A stretch of 60,365 nucleotides of DNA from Streptomyces meridianus. Its GTDB lineage: Bacteria; Actinomycetota; Actinomycetes; Streptomycetales; Streptomycetaceae. The position numbers and the translations under genes are program-made. Below the pieces are notes generated by a model that saw only the letters and a list, made by a program, of their open reading frames with translations, searched no databases and was not told where the DNA came from. How positions within the stretch are numbered: the first letter of the stretch is position 1; every line of letters begins with the position of its first letter. Of this stretch, positions 52,683-60,365 are shown one piece after another. Where the stretch lies: contig NZ_JAMQGM010000047.1 of NCBI RefSeq assembly GCF_023703325.1, positions 1-60,365 of the forward strand. The letters are read 5' to 3'.

Positions 52683-54058
52683 CGTCCCGTGCACACGGAA
52701 TGACGGCCCGCGCCTCTTCGGAGGGGCGGGCCGTCGCCCGTACCCAAACACTTCTGCAGGGCGAGAACGGCATCGGAACCGTTCGGCGGACCACCCTCCC
52801 CGGCGGCCTGCGTGTCGTGACGGAGACCCTCCCCTCCGTGCGCTCGGCCACCTTCGGGATCTGGGCGCATGTCGGCTCGCGCGACGAGACGCCGTCCCTG
52901 AACGGGGCGACGCACTACCTCGAGCACCTGCTCTTCAAGGGCACCGAACGCCGCAGCGCCCTCGACATCTCCGCCGCCGTCGACGCCGTCGGCGGCGAGA
53001 TGAACGCCTTCACGGCGAAGGAGTACACCTGCTACTACGCGCGGGTGCTCGACACCGATCTGCCGCTCGCCATCGACGTGGTGTGCGACATGCTGACCGG
53101 ATCGCTCATCCGGCCCGACGATGTCGAGGCCGAACGTGGCGTCATCCTCGAAGAGATCGCGATGACCGAGGACGACCCGGGTGACGTCGTCCACGACCTC
53201 TTCGCACACACGATGTTCGGCGACACCCCGCTCGGGCGGCCCGTCCTCGGCACGGTCGAGACCGTCGAGGGCCTGTCCGCCGACCGGATCGCCCGCTTCT
53301 ACCGCGAGCACTACGACCCGACGCACCTGATCGTGGCCGCGGCCGGCAACATCGACCACGACGACGTGGTGCGCCGCGTCGCCGAGGCATTCGAGTCCGC
53401 CGGGGCCCTGTCCGCATCGTCGGCCGAGCCCGTCGGACCGCGTTCGGGCTCCCTCGGCATCCGGACGGCCGGCGCCGTGGCACTCGACGACCGGTCGACC
53501 GAGCAGGCCCACATCGTCCTCGGCATGCCCGGGATCCCGCGCACCGACGACCGCCGCTGGGCCATGGGTGTCCTCAACACCGCCCTCGGCGGCGGGATGA
53601 GCTCCCGGCTTTTCCAGGAGGTCCGGGAGAAGCGCGGACTGGCCTACTCCGTCTACTCGTTCACCTCCGGGTTCGCCGACTGCGGCCTGTTCGGCGTCTA
53701 CGCCGGATGTCGTCCCGGCCAGGTCCACGACGTGCTCGAGATCTGCCGCGACGAACTGGACCGGGTGGCCCGGAACGGTCTGACCGACGAGGAACTGCGA
53801 CGTGCCGTCGGCCAGCTGGCCGGCTCCACCGTCCTCGGCCTGGAGGACACCGGGGCACTCATGAACCGGATCGGCAAGGGCGAACTGTGCTGGGGCGACC
53901 AGCTCTCGGTCGACGACATGCTCGGCCGCATCGCCGCCGTCACCCCCGACGACGTGCGCGAGCTGGCCCGCGACGTACTGGGCCGGCAGCCCTCGCTGTC
54001 CGTGATCGGCCCGCTGAAGGACAAGCAGGCTGCACGCCTGCACGACGCCGTCTCCTGA
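52679..54058 (+). CDS. M16 family zinc metallopeptidase (mitochondrial processing peptidase-like)
   Basis: The 459-aa protein has the inverted zinc motif HxxEH in HYLEHLLFKGT and the distal zinc-ligand Glu in ERGVILEEI, about 75 residues on. This is the layout of the active subunit of pitrilysin/MPP-type peptidases. The GTG start overlaps the pnp stop (GTGA), so it is translationally coupled. The gene lies between pnp and dapB, as in other Streptomyces. The physiological substrate is not known. Confidence 0.93.
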   Translation: MTSRAHGMTARASSEGRAVARTQTLLQGENGIGTVRRTTLPGGLRVVTETLPSVRSATFGIWAHVGSRDETPSLNGATHYLEHLLFKGTERRSALDISAAVDAVGGEMNAFTAKEYTCYYARVLDTDLPLAIDVVCDMLTGSLIRPDDVEAERGVILEEIAMTEDDPGDVVHDLFAHTMFGDTPLGRPVLGTVETVEGLSADRIARFYREHYDPTHLIVAAAGNIDHDDVVRRVAEAFESAGALSASSAEPVGPRSGSLGIRTAGAVALDDRSTEQAHIVLGMPGIPRTDDRRWAMGVLNTALGGGMSSRLFQEVREKRGLAYSVYSFTSGFADCGLFGVYAGCRPGQVHDVLEICRDELDRVARNGLTDEELRRAVGQLAGSTVLGLEDTGALMNRIGKGELCWGDQLSVDDMLGRIAAVTPDDVRELARDVLGRQPSLSVIGPLKDKQAARLHDAVS

Positions 54059-54086
54059 AGACGTTCAACCGGAGGTACGAACCACC

Positions 54087-54845
54087 ATGAGCAGCAAGCT
54101 CCGCGTCGCCGTCCTGGGGGCCAAGGGCCGGATCGGTTCCGAGGCCGTGCGCGCCGTCGAGGCGGCCGACGACCTGGAAATCGTCGCCGCACTCGACCGC
54201 GACGACGCACTGGACGAACTCACCGCCGCCGGGGCCCAGGTCGCCGTGGACCTCACTCACCCGGACGCGGTGATGGGCAACCTCGACTTCTGCGTGGCCC
54301 ACGGAATCCATGCCGTCGTCGGCACCACGGGCTGGACCGACGAGCGACTCGAGACGCTGCGCGGCAAGCTCGCGCAGTCGCCGCAGACCGGTGTGCTCAT
54401 CGCCCCGAACTTCTCCATCGGTGCCGTGCTGACCATGGCCTTCGCCCAGCAGGCCGCCCGGTTCTTCGAGTCGACCGAGGTCATCGAGCTGCATCACCCG
54501 AACAAGGCCGACGCCCCCTCGGGCACCGCGACCCGCACCGCCCAGCTCATCGCCGCGGCCCGCCGCGAGGCGGGATGCGCCGAGCAGCCCGACGCCACCA
54601 CCACGTCCCTCGAGGGTGCCCGTGGAGCCGACGTCGACGGGGTTCCGGTGCACGCCGTCCGCCTGCGCGGCCTGCTGGCCCACCAGGAGGTGCTCTTCGG
54701 CGACACCGGCGAGACCCTCACCATCCGGCACGACTCGCTCCATCACAGCTGCTTCATGCCGGGCATCCTGCTCGGTGTGCGGCGGGTCGGCTCGGCGCCG
54801 GGGCTGACCTTCGGCCTCGAGCACTTCCTGGACCTGGACCACTGA
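54087..54845 (+). CDS. dapB: 4-hydroxy-tetrahydrodipicolinate reductase
   Basis: DapB reduces the DapA product to tetrahydrodipicolinate in the lysine/diaminopimelate pathway. The 252-aa product has the nucleotide-binding start VAVLGAKGRIGSEAV, the GTTGW segment, the signature ELHHPNKADAPSGTA with catalytic His and Lys, and a final GLEHFLDLDH. An ggaggt site lies before the ATG. It forms a biosynthetic group with dapA at 57429. Confidence 0.97.
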   Translation: MSSKLRVAVLGAKGRIGSEAVRAVEAADDLEIVAALDRDDALDELTAAGAQVAVDLTHPDAVMGNLDFCVAHGIHAVVGTTGWTDERLETLRGKLAQSPQTGVLIAPNFSIGAVLTMAFAQQAARFFESTEVIELHHPNKADAPSGTATRTAQLIAAARREAGCAEQPDATTTSLEGARGADVDGVPVHAVRLRGLLAHQEVLFGDTGETLTIRHDSLHHSCFMPGILLGVRRVGSAPGLTFGLEHFLDLDH

Positions 54846-54847
54846 CC

Positions 54848-55300
54848 GTGCGCGCCCGCATCACCTACTTCGTCCTCGCGGCTGTTCTGGTCGTCTACTT
54901 CGTGCTGGTGGGCAGCCGCGGCGTCATGCTGATCCGGCACGGCACGGCCGTCACCGTCGTCTTCGGTGTCGCGGTCCTCGTGCTGCCGCTGATCGGTGTC
55001 TGGTTCCTGTGGCAGACGACTGTGTTCGCGCGGCGGGCCGACCGGCTGGCCGCGGAGCTGGACGCCGAGGGCGGCCTGCCGGTCGACGAGCTGGTCCGTA
55101 CCCCGTCCGGGCGTATCGACCGCGCCTCCGCGGACGCGGTATTCGCCAAGCGCCGGGCCGAGGCCGAGGAGTCCCCGGAGGACTGGCGCTGCTGGTTCCG
55201 GCTGGCCATCGCCTACCACGACGCCCGAGACACCCCGCGGGCCAGGAAGGCCATGCAGCGGGCCATCGCCCTGCACGACGGACGGCAGGTGCGGGCCTGA
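54848..55300 (+). CDS. Membrane protein with TPR-like C-terminus
   Basis: The 150-aa product has two transmembrane helices (ITYFVLAAVLVVYFVLVG and VVFGVAVLVLPLIGVWFLW). A cytosolic helical tail follows, with one TPR-like hairpin (WRCWFRLAIAYHDARDTPRARKAM, read as two pieces around residue 120). The GTG begins 2 bases after the dapB stop, so it is in the dapB operon. It is conserved in Streptomyces at this place; function unknown. Confidence 0.82.
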   Translation: MRARITYFVLAAVLVVYFVLVGSRGVMLIRHGTAVTVVFGVAVLVLPLIGVWFLWQTTVFARRADRLAAELDAEGGLPVDELVRTPSGRIDRASADAVFAKRRAEAEESPEDWRCWFRLAIAYHDARDTPRARKAMQRAIALHDGRQVRA

Positions 55301-55312
55301 GAATGTCCGCAT

Positions 55313-55349
55313 GGGCGGTGGGAGGAGCACGAGTCTCCTTCCACCGCCC
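55313..55349. terminator. Bidirectional terminator
   Basis: The stem gggcggtgg/ccaccgccc has inner gaggag/ctcctt pairing. It lies between converging genes. Confidence 0.75.
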
Positions 55350-55368
55350 TCGGTCCGTGGGTGCGAGG

Positions 55369-55917
55369 TCAGCGGCCGTGGGCGGCAGCCCAGCCCTCGA
55401 CGGCGTCGGCCGCCATGTCGAACGCCTCGGCGCGCCCCAGGAAATCGGCGTTGCGGTCGGTGACCAGGGGACGCAGTGTTCCGCCGTCGGCGGTGTCGAT
55501 CAGCACCGCCTGGCCCTGCACCGTGCGCGGCATGCCGAGCCACTTGACCGGCTGCTGCACGGTGCGCACGGACCGCACCTCCGGCCAGGAATGCGTCGAC
55601 GTGCTGACCAGGCCGATCCTTCGGATCCCCGTCCGGCTGACCCACACCCCCGATCTGACCAGCCGCAGTGCGAGCACGATGACGCCCGTGGCCAGGGCGG
55701 TGCAGACACCGGCACCGGGCAGACCGCCGGCCACTGCGATGATCACCGCGGCGAAGAGGATGTACGAGGCGAGAAGCAGCAGAACCGCCGCACCGGCCAC
55801 TCGCCCGGGGCCGGGGCGGTAGGGGCGGCGCCACCGCTCCCGGTCCTCGTACGGAAGGGCGGGGTCCGCAGTGGCGCCGTTCACAGCGCGCTCGGCCGTC
55901 AGGAAGGGAAGGGGCAC
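55369..55917 (-). CDS. PH-domain-like membrane protein
   Basis: The 182-aa protein has two transmembrane helices (about residues 40-85, AGAAVLLLLASYILFAAVII and GVCTALATGVIVLALRLV). A bacterial PH-like domain follows (SGVWVSRTGIRRIGLVSTST, then HSWPEVRSVRTVQQP), the usual layout of small actinobacterial membrane proteins of this kind. The GTG at 55917 has a gagga site. Function unknown. Confidence 0.8.
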   Translation of the reverse strand: MPLPFLTAERAVNGATADPALPYEDRERWRRPYRPGPGRVAGAAVLLLLASYILFAAVIIAVAGGLPGAGVCTALATGVIVLALRLVRSGVWVSRTGIRRIGLVSTSTHSWPEVRSVRTVQQPVKWLGMPRTVQGQAVLIDTADGGTLRPLVTDRNADFLGRAEAFDMAADAVEGWAAAHGR

Positions 55918-56015
55918 GGCGGGTCCTCACTCGTCTGCACGCTCGAACGGGCTTGCTGATCGGTGAGGCTATCCGCGGGCGCGCCCTGGGACCAGCCCGG
56001 GGCTGACGCGTCGCA

Positions 56016-56255
56016 TCAGGGCTGGTGGGCCGCTTCCGACCGCGGGGGCTGACCGGCATCCGACCCGGTCTCGAGAGCGGGCATGCCGAAGAGCAGCGAG
56101 CCGACGAGACCCGCCACGACGGTGAGCCCGATCAAGGTGCGGCCGGCGATCTCGGACGCACCCGCTCGTCGGCGCGGTGGGGGTGCGACATTGCTGCGGA
56201 ACCTGTCGGCCTCCGCAACGAAGGCGTACGGGACGTGCTCTCCCCGCCGGGGCAT
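56016..56255 (-). CDS. Small single-helix membrane protein
   Basis: The 79-aa product starts MPRRGEHVPYAFVAEADRF. A Pro/Arg patch and one transmembrane helix follow (IGLTVVAGLVGSLLFGMPA), with a Gly/Pro/Ser tail. The frame is open to 56330, but the ATG at 56255 has an aggaga site 8 bases ahead. It is divergent from thyX. Function unknown. Confidence 0.72.
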   Translation of the reverse strand: MPRRGEHVPYAFVAEADRFRSNVAPPPRRRAGASEIAGRTLIGLTVVAGLVGSLLFGMPALETGSDAGQPPRSEAAHQP

Positions 56256-56484
56256 AACGGAACTCTCCTGGCTGAATGTGGTGGGACGGCTCATGTGCAT
56301 CCGGGCCGTCTGCGCGCTCCTGTGCGGCATGCCCGGATTCGACGCCTACCGGAAAAATATCAACCCGTGCCCCCGAACCTGCGGGCAGGGCCCCCTTTGG
56401 GCGCCGATGGCCGGGTGTCCGGCTCTGTCGGTGGCGGGCCTTAGGCTGGTCGCCGCACGAGCGATGCCACGGAAGGACCCGCAG

Positions 56485-57225
56485 GTGACCCATACACCCG
56501 AAGAGAGCGCCAAGCCCGGCTTCCGCAGTGATGTGAGTGTCGAGTTGGTCAAACACAGCGCGGCGGACACCGACGTGCTGTGGGCGGCCCGGGTTTCCAC
56601 CGCCGGCGAGCAGTCCCTCGACGAGCTGACCAAGGACCCGGAGCGGTCGAAGGGGCTCATCAACTACCTGATGCGGGACCGGCACGGCAGCCCGTTCGAG
56701 CACAACTCGATGACTTTCTTCATCAGTGCGCCGATCTTCGTGTTCCGCGAGTTCATGCGGCATCGTGTCGGCTGGTCCTACAACGAGGAGTCCGGCCGTT
56801 ACCGGCAGCTCCAGCCGGTCTTCTACGTACCGGGCGAGGACCGCCGGCTCGTGCAGCAGGGCCGCCCCGGCAAGTACGAGTTCGTGCCCGGCACCCGGGA
56901 GCAGCAGGAGCTCACGGGCCGGGTGATGGAGGCCTCGTACCGGCAGTCCTACGTGGCGTATCAGGAGATGCTCGACGCGGGTGTTGCCCGGGAGGTGGCC
57001 CGCGCGGTCCTGCCGGTCGGGCTGTTCTCGTCGATGTACGCCACCTGCAATGCCAGGTCGCTGATGCACTTCCTGGGGCTGCGCACGCAGCACGAGCAGG
57101 CGGCCGTCCCGTCCTTCCCCCAGCGTGAGATCGAGATGGTAGGAGAGCTGATGGAGGCCGAGTGGGCCCGGCTCATGCCGCTCACCCACGCCGCTTTCAA
57201 CGCCAACGGACGTATCGCTCCCTGA
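56485..57225 (+). CDS. thyX: Flavin-dependent thymidylate synthase
   Basis: ThyX makes dTMP from dUMP with FAD, NADPH and methylene-THF. The 246-aa product carries the ThyX motif as RHRVGWSYNEESGRY (RHR-x8-S, the longer form of RHRX7-8S) and LPVGLFSSMYATCNARSLMHF further on. The frame continues upstream to 56083. The GTG at 56485 is chosen because a ggaagga site lies 7 bases ahead and the N-terminus then matches the family length. A TAGGCT hexamer at 56442 may be its -10 element. Confidence 0.96.
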   Translation: MTHTPEESAKPGFRSDVSVELVKHSAADTDVLWAARVSTAGEQSLDELTKDPERSKGLINYLMRDRHGSPFEHNSMTFFISAPIFVFREFMRHRVGWSYNEESGRYRQLQPVFYVPGEDRRLVQQGRPGKYEFVPGTREQQELTGRVMEASYRQSYVAYQEMLDAGVAREVARAVLPVGLFSSMYATCNARSLMHFLGLRTQHEQAAVPSFPQREIEMVGELMEAEWARLMPLTHAAFNANGRIAP

Positions 57226-57415
57226 CGGCTCGCGAGCCACCCGTGTCCGGGTCGGAGAACCGTCCGGTCCGTCGCGCGAGGTGTCCGTATTGCGGCATTT
57301 AGTGATGTTCATCTAGGCTGAAGAAATGGACCCGGCGCTGCTTGAACCCCCGAGCAGGCAGTGCCGGGATCCACACTCTGCCGCCCCGAGCGAGCACGAC
57401 CGCGCGAGCTACGAG

Positions 57416-57421
57416 TAGCGT
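57416..57421 (+). promoter_or_regulatory. -10-like TAGCGT, leaderless start for dapA
   Basis: TAGCGT ends 7 bases before the dapA ATG at 57429, with no ribosome binding site between. Confidence 0.5.
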
Positions 57422-57428
57422 GGTACCC

Positions 57429-58328
57429 ATGGCTCCGACCTCCACACCGCAGACCCCCTTCGGGCGGGTCCTGACCGCCATGGTCACGCCCTTCACCGCC
57501 GACGGTGAACTCGACATCGACGGTGCCCAGCGCCTCGCAGTGCACCTTGTGGACTCCGGCAACGACGGTCTGATCGTCAACGGCACAACAGGCGAGTCCC
57601 CGACCACCAGCGATGTCGAGAAAGCCCGGCTCGTGCGGGCTGTCGTGGAGGCCGTGGGCGACCGGGCCCACGTTGTCGCCGGAGCCGGCACCAACGACAC
57701 CCGGCACAGCCTCGAGCTTGCCCGCGCGGCCGAGGATGCGGGCGCGAACGGGCTCCTGGCCGTCACGCCGTACTACAACAAGCCGCCGCAGGAAGGCCTC
57801 TACCGGCACTTCAAGGCGATCGCCGACGCGACCGACCTCCCGGTGATGCTCTACGACATCCCGGGCCGCAGCGGAGTTCCGATCAACACTGAGACGATCG
57901 TCCGTCTCGCCGACCATCCGCGCATCGTCGCCAACAAGGACGCCAAGGGCGACCTCGGCCGCGCCAGCTGGGCCCTCGCCCGCAGCGGACTGGCCTGGTA
58001 TTCGGGCGACGACATGCTCAACCTGCCGCTGCTGTCGGTCGGCGCCGTCGGCTTCGTGTCGGTGGTCGGACACGTCGTCGCCCCCGAGCTCCGCGCCCTC
58101 CTCGAGGCCCACCTGTCCGGGGACGTCGCCAAGGCGACGGAGATCCACCAGACCCTGCTCCCCGTGTTCACCGGCATGTTCCGGACCCAGGGCGTCATCA
58201 CCACGAAGGCCGCGCTCAACCTGCAGGGCCTGCCGGCCGGGCCGCTGCGCATGCCGCTCGTCGAGCTTTCCCCCGAGGAGACCGAGCAGCTCAGGCGTGA
58301 TCTCTCCGCGGGCGGGGTCCAGCTGTAA
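57429..58328 (+). CDS. dapA: 4-hydroxy-tetrahydrodipicolinate synthase
   Basis: DapA condenses pyruvate with aspartate semialdehyde at the head of the lysine/DAP branch. The 299-aa TIM barrel shows NGTTGES (pyruvate binding), YYNKPPQEGLY with the catalytic Tyr, and VANKDAKGD with the Schiff-base Lys. The frame is open upstream to 57342, but the ATG at 57429 starts at the family position and has leaderless promoter geometry. Confidence 0.97.
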   Translation: MAPTSTPQTPFGRVLTAMVTPFTADGELDIDGAQRLAVHLVDSGNDGLIVNGTTGESPTTSDVEKARLVRAVVEAVGDRAHVVAGAGTNDTRHSLELARAAEDAGANGLLAVTPYYNKPPQEGLYRHFKAIADATDLPVMLYDIPGRSGVPINTETIVRLADHPRIVANKDAKGDLGRASWALARSGLAWYSGDDMLNLPLLSVGAVGFVSVVGHVVAPELRALLEAHLSGDVAKATEIHQTLLPVFTGMFRTQGVITTKAALNLQGLPAGPLRMPLVELSPEETEQLRRDLSAGGVQL

Positions 58329-58460
58329 TCACCGACTTCACAACTCCATACCCGACCTTGAACACATGCACGAATGTCATGCGCACCACCTCCCTCGCTC
58401 CCTCGCCGACGGCGCAGGGAGCCGGACAGGGAGGTGGCCATGCGTGGTGAGGAGAGTCTT

Positions 58461-60146
58461 TTGAGTCATCCGCATCCGGAACTGGGCGCCCCGCCCAAGC
58501 TTCCGCAGGACGGACTGCGGGTCACACCGCTGGGCGGTCTCGGCGAAATCGGCCGGAACATGACGGTCTTCGAATTCGGCGGCCGTCTGCTGATCGTCGA
58601 CTGCGGCGTGCTGTTCCCCGAGGAGGAGCAGCCGGGCATCGATCTGATCCTCCCCGACTTCACGTCGATCCGGGACCGACTGGACGACATCGAGGGCATC
58701 GTCCTCACACACGGCCACGAGGACCACATCGGCGGCGTCCCGTTCCTGCTCCGCGAGAAGCCGGACATCCCGCTGATCGGCTCCAAGCTGACGCTCGCCC
58801 TCATCGAGGCGAAGCTCCAGGAGCACCGGATCCGGCCGTACACCCTCGAGGTCAAAGAGGGACACCGGGAGAGCGTCGGCCCGTTCGACTGCGAGTTCGT
58901 CTCGGTCAACCACTCGATCCCGGACGCGCTGGCCGTCGCCATCCGCACCCCTGCGGGCATGGTCGTGCACACCGGCGACTTCAAGATGGACCAGCTCCCG
59001 CTCGATGGCAGGCTCACCGACCTCCGGGCCTTCGCGCGCCTCGGTGAGGAGGGCATCGACCTTCTGCTGTCCGATTCGACGAACGCCGAGGTGCCGGGTT
59101 TCGTCCCGCCGGAACGGGACATCTCGAGCGTTCTGCGCCAGGTCTTCGCCGGCGCTCAGCGACGGATCATCGTGGCGAGTTTCGCCAGCCACGTGCACCG
59201 CATCCAGCAGATCCTGGATGCTGCGCACGAGTACGGCCGGCGGGTGGCCTTCGTCGGGCGTTCGATGGTCCGCAACATGGGCATCGCCCGGGATCTGGGC
59301 TACCTGAACATCCCCGCGGGTCTCGTCGTGGACGTCAAGACGCTCGACGACCTCCCCGACGACGAGATCGTCCTGGTCTGCACAGGGTCGCAGGGCGAAC
59401 CCATGGCGGCGCTGTCCCGGATGGCGAACCGGGACCATCAGATCCGCATCGTGCCGGGCGACACGGTGATCCTGGCCTCGTCCCTGATCCCGGGCAACGA
59501 GAACGCGGTCTACCGCGTCATCAACGGACTGACCCGCTGGGGCGCCAACGTCGTGCACAAGGGCAATGCCAAGGTGCACGTGTCGGGCCATGCCTCGGCC
59601 GGCGAACTCCTGTACTTCTACAACATCTGCAGGCCCAGGAACCTCATGCCGGTTCACGGTGAGTGGCGTCATCTGCGGGCCAACGCGGAGCTCGGCGCGC
59701 TGACGGGTGTCCCGAAGGACCGCGTCGTGATCGCCGAGGACGGTGTGGTCGTCGATCTGGTCGACGGCATCGCCAAGATCGTCGGGAAGGTGCAGGCAGG
59801 CTATGTGTACGTCGACGGCCTGTCGGTGGGCGACGTCACCGAGACGTCCCTGAAGGACCGCCGCATCCTCGGTGACGAGGGCATCATCTCGGTGTTCGCC
59901 GTGGTCGACAGCTCGACCGGCAAGATCGTCGGCAGGCCCAACATCCACGCTCGCGGTTCCGGCATCGACGACGCCGCGTTCGCGGACGTAGTGCCGAAGC
60001 TGGAGGAGGCGTTCAACAAGGCCGCCGGCGACGGGATCGCGGAACCGCACCAGTTGCAGCAGCTGGCCCGGCGTGCCGTCGGCAAGTGGGTGTCCGACAA
60101 CTACCGCCGCAGGCCCATGATTCTTCCGGTGGTCGTTGAGGTCTGA
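58461..60146 (+). CDS. rnj: Ribonuclease J
   Basis: RNase J is a metallo-beta-lactamase/beta-CASP ribonuclease with endo- and 5' exonucleolytic activity in RNA maturation and decay. The product (561 aa from this start) has THGHEDHIGG as the zinc motif, HTGDFKMD, SDSTNAE, and the beta-CASP core with GSQGEP and HVSGHASAGEL. The TTG at 58461 follows a gaggag site and gives the usual SHPHPELG N-terminus. An ATG at 58440 with a ggaggt site is a credible alternative, adding 7 residues. Confidence 0.95.
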   Translation: MSHPHPELGAPPKLPQDGLRVTPLGGLGEIGRNMTVFEFGGRLLIVDCGVLFPEEEQPGIDLILPDFTSIRDRLDDIEGIVLTHGHEDHIGGVPFLLREKPDIPLIGSKLTLALIEAKLQEHRIRPYTLEVKEGHRESVGPFDCEFVSVNHSIPDALAVAIRTPAGMVVHTGDFKMDQLPLDGRLTDLRAFARLGEEGIDLLLSDSTNAEVPGFVPPERDISSVLRQVFAGAQRRIIVASFASHVHRIQQILDAAHEYGRRVAFVGRSMVRNMGIARDLGYLNIPAGLVVDVKTLDDLPDDEIVLVCTGSQGEPMAALSRMANRDHQIRIVPGDTVILASSLIPGNENAVYRVINGLTRWGANVVHKGNAKVHVSGHASAGELLYFYNICRPRNLMPVHGEWRHLRANAELGALTGVPKDRVVIAEDGVVVDLVDGIAKIVGKVQAGYVYVDGLSVGDVTETSLKDRRILGDEGIISVFAVVDSSTGKIVGRPNIHARGSGIDDAAFADVVPKLEEAFNKAAGDGIAEPHQLQQLARRAVGKWVSDNYRRRPMILPVVVEV

Positions 60147-60161
60147 CGCCACGTCAACAGT

Positions 60162-60209
60162 CTGGACGGCCGCACCGGAGTCGATTTGCTTCCGGGGACG
60201 GCCGTCCAG
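60162..60209 (+). terminator. Terminator after the RNase J gene
   Basis: A perfect 11-bp stem, ctggacggccg/cggccgtccag, has an inner ccgga/tccgg pairing. It lies 15 bases after the stop codon. Confidence 0.8.
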
Positions 60210-60229
60210 TACGTTTACGTCTCCGCCCC

Positions 60230-60365
60230 ACCGAAGTGCCCCGGCTCATCTGAGTTTCGGGGAGCGTGTGCGAGGCGGAAATCCGACCCGGGGAAACCTG
60301 ATAAAGTCGGAGCAGCCGAAAGGCAAAGGTCTTCCAACGGCCATTGGATTCGAATTCGGACCGGA
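60230..60365 (+). promoter_or_regulatory. Likely rRNA operon promoter/leader, cut by the window end
   Basis: The stretch is relatively A-rich and includes cctgataaagtcggagcagc (60288-60307), the kind of sequence found repeatedly in Streptomyces rrn promoters and leaders (TAAAGT as -10 at 60302-60307). The following ccgaaaggcaaagg also fits the rrn leader. A 16S rRNA gene would then start a few hundred bases beyond the window. The call is from recall, without alignment. Confidence 0.5.

Overview
The window is a high-GC actinobacterial chromosome segment, almost certainly Streptomyces. The evidence is the strong G/C third-position bias, the frequent GTG and TTG starts, and housekeeping flanks in the known Streptomyces order: infB, DUF503, rbfA, truB and ribF on the left, and rpsO, pnp, M16 peptidase, dapB, thyX, dapA and RNase J on the right. 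The last ~135 bases look like the start of an rRNA operon leader. No tRNA gene, CRISPR array or complete insertion sequence was seen.

Between the two housekeeping blocks (about 5.4-49.5 kb) lies a chromosomal type VII (ESX) secretion locus. Its left arm holds an EspI-like MinD-type ATPase, a conserved unknown, eccE, a divergent eccB, the WXG100 pair esxB/esxA and the mycosin mycP. Its right arm holds eccC (one fused 1315-aa polypeptide) and eccD. No eccA or espG was seen.

About 29 kb of accessory cargo separates the arms. It includes two further mycosin-like proteases in tandem, several small WXG100/EspC-like helical proteins with YxxxD/E signals, a WXG-like protein with a glycine-rich tail, a membrane-anchored HExxH metallopeptidase coupled to a membrane-anchored beta-propeller, and polymorphic-toxin genes.

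The centrepiece is a 1768-aa protein (34929-40235, minus). I read it as a CpnT-like secretion module, a long low-complexity linker, two tandem papain-fold (Tox-PL-like) domains with intact Cys/His/Asp, and a C-terminal cytidine-deaminase-fold domain (HSE and PC-x8-C). Six bases downstream starts a P-loop NTPase fused to a SUKH-4-like immunity domain. A paralogous NTPase at 26182-28113 has Arg in place of the Walker A Lys and is followed by a separate Imm35-deaminase-SUKH-4 fusion. The deaminase part of that fusion appears to have lost its zinc cysteines. A lone Imm35-like protein lies upstream. Together these suggest a recurring NTPase plus SUKH immunity module in the ESX locus.

The accessory genes fall into repeated sub-modules: a 132-133-aa charged protein, a PW-motif WXG-like protein and a CpnT-like N-terminal module. 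Five genes, three of them small membrane proteins, have a TAGNNT hexamer exactly 7 nt before the ATG and no ribosome binding site, as expected of leaderless mRNAs. All functional calls come from motifs and family recall; no database search was possible.
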